Made by a program: the position numbers and the translations under genes. DNA of 64,000 bases from Ariolimax columbianus (Eukaryota; Mollusca; Gastropoda; Stylommatophora; Arionidae). The stretch's first letter is position 1. Each line of letters opens with the position of its first letter. Positions 59,590-64,000 of this stretch are shown here, piece by piece. The notes under the pieces are model-generated. The model saw nothing but the letters and a program-made list of their open reading frames with translations, searched no databases and was not told the origin of the DNA. Location: the NCBI GenBank assembly GCA_036924085.1, contig JAVGWX010000025.1, positions 24,880,752-24,944,751 of the forward strand, read 5' to 3'.

Positions 59590-59658
59590 CTGGCCGAGTA
59601 TCATCAGGAATGAGCCGACGAGTCGAACACTCCGAGACTTGAACCTCAGCTCCAGGTA
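59590..59658 (-). CDS. SLC5-family symporter exon (YLELRF, TM3-TM4 loop)
   Basis: Minus strand, 69 bp, phase 0 to 0. Acceptor GGTGTTTCAG|TACCTGG above 59658; donor CAG|GTAAAAG below 59590. It encodes YLELRFKSRSVRLVGSF followed by LMILGQ. Y-L-E-x-R-F after the third membrane segment is one of the most conserved SLC5 motifs, followed by R-x-x-G in the start of the next helix. Upstream it joins ...HITSAFE of the exon at 62849-62956 to give S-A-F-E-Y-L-E-L-R-F, as expected. Downstream it joins IVYIGIASFAPA at 12190. Its 3' end and donor have been tandemly copied into the intron, so several donors compete. Confidence 0.92.
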
Positions 59659-59744
59659 CTGAAACACCATTAACGTAGCACGGATGACCATAGACGAAGG
59701 TTACGGCTGTGATGATATCGATGAGAAAGTAAATGTTAAAAGAT

Positions 59745-60105
59745 AATACGGTAAGGTGTCCGGCTCGAGTGCAGGAGGTCGAGGGTTGGAATCTCAACGG
59801 AGACCGTGATTTTATTTTTACGTGGATCTTCTGGTGAAAATGTCCTTGATCTCTGGGTAGTTAGGTCGGACCCCTGATCTCTGGGTAGTGGGGTCGGACC
59901 CCTGATCTCTGGGTAGTGGGGTCGGACCGCTGATCTCTGGATAGTGGGGTCGGACTTCTGATCTTTGGGTAGTGGGATCGGACCCCTGATCTCTGGGTAG
60001 TGGGGTCAAACCCCTGCTCTCTGGGTAGTGAGGTATGACCCCTGATCTCTTGGTAGTGAGATCGGACTCCCGTGATCAGTGTCGAGCACGTTAAAAACTC
60101 GGTGG
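59745..60105 (+). mobile_element. SINE family 2, copy with internal 28-bp expansion
   Basis: The head has a weak B-box-like GGGTTGGAATCTC at 59783-59795, followed by GAGACCGTGATTTTATTTTT, ATCTTCTGGTGAAAATGTCC and, after the internal array, GACTCCCGTGATCAGTGTCG and AGCACGTTAAAAA. The reverse complement of 63455-63790 shows the same modules in the same order (ATCTTCTGGGAAAAAA, GACTCCCGTGTTCAGTGTCG, AGCACATCAAAAA). The two are therefore copies of one family. The tRNA-like head is better preserved in the 63-kb copy. Confidence 0.75.
59847..60070. repeat. 28-bp array inside SINE family 2, 8 units
   Basis: Unit TGATCTCTGGGTAGTGGGGT plus CGGACCCC. The corresponding site of the other copy (63.6 kb) has a single unit, so the expansion is private to this copy. 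Confidence 0.9.
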
Positions 60106-60320
60106 TAGTTAAAAATTGAAAACAAGAAGAAACTGTTGTGTTGCGCCTTAGAACAGGATACAGCCGACTGAGCAGCCAGAGGTATCTAAAAATGAAGATT
60201 GGCAACTCAGCCATGTGTACACTCAGACAGGCACCCCTGACAGCAGAGCACATACTAAATGGGGGAAAAACAGGGAAAAAATGTAAAAGTTGATTAAGGA
60301 TAAGTTTAATCAAAATTTTT
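60106..60320. other. Unassigned intronic sequence
   Basis: No recognised feature. Its right end is AT-rich and leads into a retroelement fragment. Confidence 0.35.
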
Positions 60321-60322
60321 AA

Positions 60323-60615
60323 TTGGGTATGGTCAGATACCGCACGGAGACGAGAACACAAACAAAATCTACGTTACGACCAATAGGCCTTCATCAGGGA
60401 CAACAATACTCAACTAACAAATCAACATATAAGCACATACTAAAGAACGGCCCGAATATGATATACAGAGAATATCCCTGGCCCATAGAAACAATACTGG
60501 AAGAGAAACTTTATGGACCTGTAAGTGAACTACAAAAGACAATGACGTTTATACAAGAGACAACATTGAAGATATAGACATTATTTTAAAGCGAACGAAT
60601 GAAGAAGAAGAAATC
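60323..60615 (+). pseudogene. Non-LTR retrotransposon C-terminus with short (GAA)n tail
   Basis: The plus strand encodes KHILKNGPNMIYREYPWPIE and LEEKLYGPVSELQKTMTFIQ. The pattern H-I-L-x-x-C-P ... W-P ... T-x-L-x-x-K-L-[Y/W]-G ... T-x-x-F-I is the Cys-knuckle and tail also seen at 1790-1999, but the knuckle Cys residues are lost (Gly in place of Cys before Pro). Downstream, AAAGCGAACGAATGAAGAAG (60589-60608) is a short GAA tail preceded by the same GCGAACGAA-type sequence as at the other GAA-tailed elements. A dead, 5'-truncated copy. Confidence 0.75.
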
Positions 60616-60869
60616 GAAAAGAGCCGACTTAACGGCCGCTAACCGGACAAGAATTCTAGTTAAAAATCTACCCAAATTATGTGTACCTTCCCCCAGGCCT
60701 AGTCAGTCGCAGGAAGTTGTAAAATACCTGCTACATATAGCCGAAGCTTCCGGCTACCTGACAACAGACGTTAACATGCCTGTTTAAATACCAGGATTCC
60801 CAGGAAAATGGCTACGTCAATGCATCATCATAATGTAGCCTGTTCTTTTCAGAACGTCGCTCCCATCAA
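60616..60869. other. Unassigned intronic sequence
   Basis: A 62-codon open frame starting at 60599 has no recognisable family. No splice-compatible SLC5 exon is seen here. Confidence 0.35.
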
Positions 60870-61540
60870 CTCTCGGTCTCTTGTCAAATCTTCAGCCTGC
60901 TCCAGAATCATGCCCAAGCATTCCTTGACATCTTGGTACCATCGACTTCTTGGTCTGCCTCTGTCTCTCTTGTCAAATCTTCAGCCTGCTCCAGAATTAT
61001 GTCGAAGCATTCCTTAACATCTTGGTACCTTCGACTTCTTGGTCTGTCTCTGTCTCTCTTGTCAAATCTTCAGCCTGTTCCAGAATCAAGTCGAAGCATT
61101 CCTTGACATCTTGGTACCATCGACTTCTTGGTCTGTTTCTCTTGTCAAATCTCCAGCCTGCTCCAGAATCCTGTCCAAGCATTCCTTGACATCTTGGTAC
61201 CATCGACTTCTTGGTCTGCCTCTCTTGTCAAACCTTCAGCCTGCTCCAGAACCATGTCCAAGCATTCCTTGACATCTTGGTACCATTGACTTCTTGGTCT
61301 GCCTCTCTTGTCAAATCTTCAGCCTGCTCCAGAATCATGTCGAAGAATTCCTTGACATCTTGGTACCATCGACTTCTTGGTCTGCCTCTCTTGTCAAATC
61401 TTCAGCCTGCTCCAGAATCATGTCCAAGCATTCCATCGACTTCTTGGTCTGCTTCTGCCTCTCTTGTCAAATCTCCAGCCTGCTCCAGAATCATGTCGAA
61501 GAATTCCTTGACATCTTGGTACCATCGACTTCTTGGTCCG
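60870..61540 (-). repeat. 83-bp array derived from a retroelement C-terminus, 8 copies
   Basis: CTCTTGTCAAATCTTCAGCC recurs at about 60877, 60968, 61057, 61139, 61222, 61305, 61388 and 61461 (spacings of about 82-89 bp, with a shorter last interval). On the minus strand each unit encodes PRSRWYQDVKECFDLILEQA then DLTRE, the motif of the LINE tail it adjoins. Because 83 is not a multiple of three, the frame rotates from copy to copy. Confidence 0.93.
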
Positions 61541-61690
61541 CCTCTCTTGCCCCGCACCCCACCTTCCACTACCGTTCCCACAAGACCGTTGTGTCTTTTG
61601 ACGTGGCCAAAGTATTTCATTTTCTGGTCATTATGGAATTGATGAACCAGTTCTCCTATATGTCCAGCTCTTGTCGAATGACTGAATTTT
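61541..61690 (-). pseudogene. Source LINE C-terminus of the 83-bp array
   Basis: The minus strand reads HIGELVHQFHNDQKMKYFGH, then VKRHNGLVGTVVEGGVRGKR, then GGPRSRWYQDVKEFFDMILE. That is the F-G-H-V-x-R ... G-x-x-x-x-G-R-R-x-x-G-R-P-x-x-R-W-x-x-D-[I/V]-K pattern of LINE ORF2 C-termini. It runs without a break into the 83-bp array at 61540, whose units repeat its last part. Confidence 0.8.
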
Positions 61691-61929
61691 TCTTTCTTTC
61701 GGTCCATGGTTTTTGAGGATCTTTCTATAACATTTTGACTCGAAGTACTCGGCTTTCTTGTTGATGTTTGGGTAACTGTCCATTTTTTTTCACAGCCGCG
61801 TGCAGCTACGGGAAAAATACAGATTCTCAAAACTGCTTAGGTGTCCTCAGGCTCTATAACCTCTGCATTGCTATAATAATTTTTAAAAAAGGAAAATATA
61901 ATAATAATATGTTTTAAATAAAGAATATA
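61691..61929. other. Unassigned AT-rich spacer
   Basis: Includes AT-rich stretches (ATAATAATTTTTAAAAAA) between two oppositely oriented LINE tails. No gene signal. Confidence 0.35.
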
Positions 61930-62170
61930 CTTATTCTGCGCGTCAAACGACACAACGGATTGGAGAGAGCGGTTATGGAAAGCATGGTCACTGGAAAGAG
62001 AAGCAGGGTCCAAAGGAGAAGACGATGGACTCAGGACATCAAGGAGACGCTGGATTTAATCTTGGGGCAGGCCGGAAGATTGGCAGAAGAGAGTTTCCTA
62101 CAGACAGGCTGTCATGAGAGCGACGTTCTGCAAAGGACATGCTACATGATGATGGTGATGATTTATTCAG
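61930..62170 (+). pseudogene. LINE C-terminus, same family as 61541-61690 but opposite strand
   Basis: The plus strand encodes RVKRHNGLERAVMESMVTGK, then RRRRWTQDIKETLDLILGQA and GRLAEESF. The match to VKRHNGL ... RSRWYQDVKEFFDMILEQAG on the other strand is clear. It ends in ATGATGATGGTGATGAT, a plausible 3' tail. It is 5'-truncated and carries no array. Confidence 0.82.
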
Positions 62171-62498
62171 CTGCCGCCTTCCTAAAATTTGTCCACTAGT
62201 GAACGCTAGCGCCTAGACTAAAGATAACTGGTCTAATCTACATATCTAGTATATAGATGGCGATTAGGTAGGGCAAACCAGGTTCTTAGCCTTTGTTCGC
62301 GGCTGGTCTAGGAGTGAAGCTCCGACAGGCGAACAGATAGAGCATTGCTCTGCTGATCCGGCAGCATCTGCAGCTTGCCTTGTTCCAAATGTATTGGTAT
62401 CACCTTTCTCTTGGAGCAAACAAGACAGACCGAGAGGGGGACCATACTGTATGGGCAACACATGGTCTCTATATTTCTGCCCGGGCTTTTGTGCATAA
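62171..62498. other. Unassigned, possibly an older repeat
   Basis: The minus strand has an open stretch (LLQEKGDTNTFGTRQAADAA) that I cannot place in any family. It may belong to a dispersed repeat. No SLC5 exon is recognisable. Confidence 0.3.
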
Positions 62499-62770
62499 GG
62501 GAGCCGCGTAGCGCAGTGGTTAGCGAGCTGGCTTCGCATCTGAGTGGTCCTGGGTTCATTCCCCAGTTGAGGCGGAAATGTTTTTTCAGGACGCAACGGC
62601 TCCCGGGTCGACCCAGCCTTAAATGGGTACCAGTTCAGTCCGGGAAGTAAAAGGGGCAAGGGAGAGGAGATGGCTACCTGCCTCATATAGCCGAGCCTTT
62701 GAAATGTGAGATCGCTGGCACCTCACACCCCTACGGCAGAAATGCTATGGGTTACTATCGTCTGACAAGT
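62499..62770 (+). mobile_element. tRNA-derived SINE, family 3
   Basis: The head GGGAGCCGCGTAGCGCAGTG contains an A-box-like TAGCGCAGTGGTTAGCG (62509-62525) and B-box-like GGGTTCATTCCCC (62552-62564). A body with CCCAGCCTTAAATGGGTACC and GGAGATGGCTACCTGCCTCA follows. It has the tRNA-plus-body architecture of a SINE. There is only one copy in the window, so the family is inferred from structure. It lies about 80 bp from the donor site of the SLC5 exon at 62849. Confidence 0.78.
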
Positions 62771-62848
62771 CAAGAAGAGTCAATTCTGGTGGAGAGGGGG
62801 ATTAGAAATGTTTAACATCCAGAATATGCTCACGTCTGATTGTCGTAC

Positions 62849-62956
62849 CTCAAAGGCGCTTGTGATGTGTAGTGGATACAATAGCGGCACGAAGAACACT
62901 GCGGCCATGGTAATGCCAAGCATATTGCCTATCACAGAGATGGAATACTCAGTGCC
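62849..62956 (-). CDS. SLC5-family symporter exon (TM2-TM3)
   Basis: Minus strand, 108 bp, phase 0 to 0. Acceptor TGTTTTCCTCTACCAG|GGC above 62956; donor TTTGAG|GTACGA below 62849. It encodes GTEYSISVIGNMLGITMAAV, then FFVPLLYPLHITSAFE. The pattern Y-G-[T/A]-x-[Y/F] ... F-x-P-[L/V]-[Y/F]-x-L-x-[I/V]-T-S-x-[Y/F]-E is characteristic of SLC5 proteins just before YLE-x-RF, which the next exon supplies. Membrane segment: about residues 6-27 of the exon are hydrophobic. The longer open frame around it (116 codons) runs into intron on both sides and should not be used. Upstream exons are beyond the window or not recognisable between here and 64000. Confidence 0.9.
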
Positions 62957-63454
62957 CTGGTAGAGGAAAACATGCAGGTATAGATGACTGGAAATGTTAA
63001 TGGTAGAATGTATAAATGATAGATTGGTGGAATGTTGTTTTGGTCGTGGGTTAAGTGGAGGGCTGGATACAACATTGGATGGATGATTGGATGAATAGAA
63101 AGAGGATACATTTTTGGATGGATAGATCATACGATGGATGAATGGAAATATATATTGTAAGATAGGGGATGATTAAATCATTGAATATGTTGATAGATAA
63201 ATCGTTTGATGGATAAATGGACATATATCGTTTGATTAATGGATCTATATACAATATATACACACATGCATGCATACATGCGCGGGTTCGGGCATACACA
63301 TACACCCACACACAGACTCACACACACACACATACAAACATACGTACACACATATCGTTCAATGGAGGGATAACACGTCAGATGGATAATTAAAGAGTGT
63401 TAAATTGAAGGATAATTAACGTGTGTTAGATTGAGTGATTAGTCAGTCGTTCAA
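62957..63454. repeat. Intronic sequence with low-complexity TGGATGGA and (CA)n tracts
   Basis: TGGATGGATGATTGGATGAA-like repeats run from about 63060 to 63235, and a CA/TACA microsatellite lies at about 63255-63350. The remainder is AT-rich with a short repeated GTGTTA(A/G)ATTGA motif. No exon seen. Confidence 0.6.
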
Positions 63455-63790
63455 AAAATACCATTTTTGACGTTTTGTCCAGTCAGCGGCCTACTCGATT
63501 TCTAACTGCCAAAAGACTTTTTGTCCAGGCAGCGGCCTACTCGATTTCTAACTGCCAAAAGACTTTTGTCCAGGCAGCGGCCTACTCGATTTCTAACTGC
63601 CAAAAGACTTTTTGATGTGCTCGACACTGAACACGGGAGTCTGATCTCACGAAGCAGATCAGGGAAGGTTGTTTTTTTTCCCAGAAGATACACTTAAAAA
63701 GATTCGGGTCACCACGACCGTGATTTGAACCCGCGGCCTCCAGCACCCGAGGTTGCCATCATACCTCGAGACCACTGAGTCCTCTCGAAT
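63455..63790 (-). mobile_element. SINE family 2, copy with expanded 3' tail
   Basis: Read on the minus strand: A-box-like ACTCAGTGGTCTCGAGGT (plus 63763-63780), B box GCGGGTTCAAATC (plus 63722-63734), then ACGGTCGTGGTGACCCGAAT, ATCTTCTGGGAAAAAA, GACTCCCGTGTTCAGTGTCG and AGCACATCAAAAAGTC. The tail module is tandemly repeated (63478-63615). Same family as 59745-60105. Confidence 0.8.
63478..63615. repeat. 46-bp array at the tail of SINE family 2, about 3 copies
   Basis: The unit contains AGCGGCCTACTCGATTTCTA followed by ACTGCCAAAAGACTTTTTGT. Copies differ by one T in the poly-T run. The other SINE copy has a single, diverged version of this tail (GTAGTTAAAAATTGAAAA). Confidence 0.92.
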
Positions 63791-64000
63791 TGACTGTAAA
63801 GGTAAGATTAATTGTTTCTTTCAGCAGAAAATCGGCAATGGAGTGTTAGAGTATACTAATCCACAGCTTGTGTAAGGTGGGGTGGCCAATTCCCTTCCTA
63901 GCTGCCTTTCCCATCTCTAGCCGCAGTTCTGGTACTCAGTTTACAGCTAGTTCGACTGGACTGCAGGAGTTGAAGCCCGGACCTATGCAGTGAAAATCGA
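63791..64000. other. Unassigned right edge, possibly repeat-derived
   Basis: GTACTCAGTTTACAGCTAGT and the following CGACTGGACTGCAGGAG look like a dispersed repeat, but there is no second copy in the window. No exon called. Confidence 0.3.

Noticed and set aside
62171..62498. Additional SLC5 exon between 62849 and 59658
   Set aside because: The neighbouring exons already join in frame (SAFE-YLELRF), and nothing here resembles the family.
62780..63130. 116-codon minus-strand open frame as a single protein
   Set aside because: Only the middle 36 codons (62849-62956) resemble SLC5 and they are bounded by splice sites. The flanks are intron.

Overview
This is eukaryotic (metazoan) nuclear DNA. 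The evidence is spliced exons with consensus splice sites, tRNA-derived SINEs, decayed non-LTR retrotransposons, and an extreme load of micro- and minisatellites. The retroelement and SINE style suggests a mollusc, perhaps a gastropod, but that placement is an impression and is not proven by the sequence.

The one host gene I can support lies on the minus strand. Five short exons, in transcript order 62956-62849, 59658-59590, 12190-12139, 11102-11035 and 9313-9233, join in compatible phases into a continuous 126-codon stretch of a sodium:solute symporter of the SLC5 family (monocarboxylate/iodide/multivitamin-type). Both ends of the gene lie outside the window. The intron between the second and third of these exons is about 47.4 kb.

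That giant intron is filled mostly by a satellite of about 43.6 kb (13037-56640) built of 23-28 bp units around CCGAGGTAGATGTTGAGG. On the minus strand its two flanks read as one non-LTR reverse transcriptase. At 57717-56641 the RT runs down to its conserved [V]HEYIYLGR motif, and at 13036-12328 it resumes at the GCETWSLT region and continues to a (GACTAA)n tail. The first satellite unit is the IYLGR motif itself, so the satellite appears to have grown inside, and out of, the RT coding sequence. The same theme recurs in the window: 54-bp and 48-bp in-frame arrays inside another RT (6341-8005), possibly the 21-bp array in front of that RT, and an 83-bp array from a retroelement C-terminus (60870-61540).

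Layout. 1-832: 12-bp minisatellite. 991-2705: two retroelement remnants in opposite orientation. 2706-4500: microsatellite, 40-bp minisatellite and a SINE. 4512-6340: 21-bp array. 6341-8005: RT pseudogene with internal arrays. 8213-10175: simple arrays that squeeze one SLC5 exon. 10176-12330: two more SLC5 exons, a retroelement scrap, a second SINE copy and a tetranucleotide array. 12328-57960: RT split by the giant satellite. 58421-59600: 41-bp and 40-bp minisatellites. The second of these is a tandem copy of an SLC5 exon end plus its splice donor. 59735-64000: SINEs, retroelement C-termini and the most upstream SLC5 exon.

Almost all long open frames in the window are by-products of stop-free tandem repeats and should not be taken as genes.
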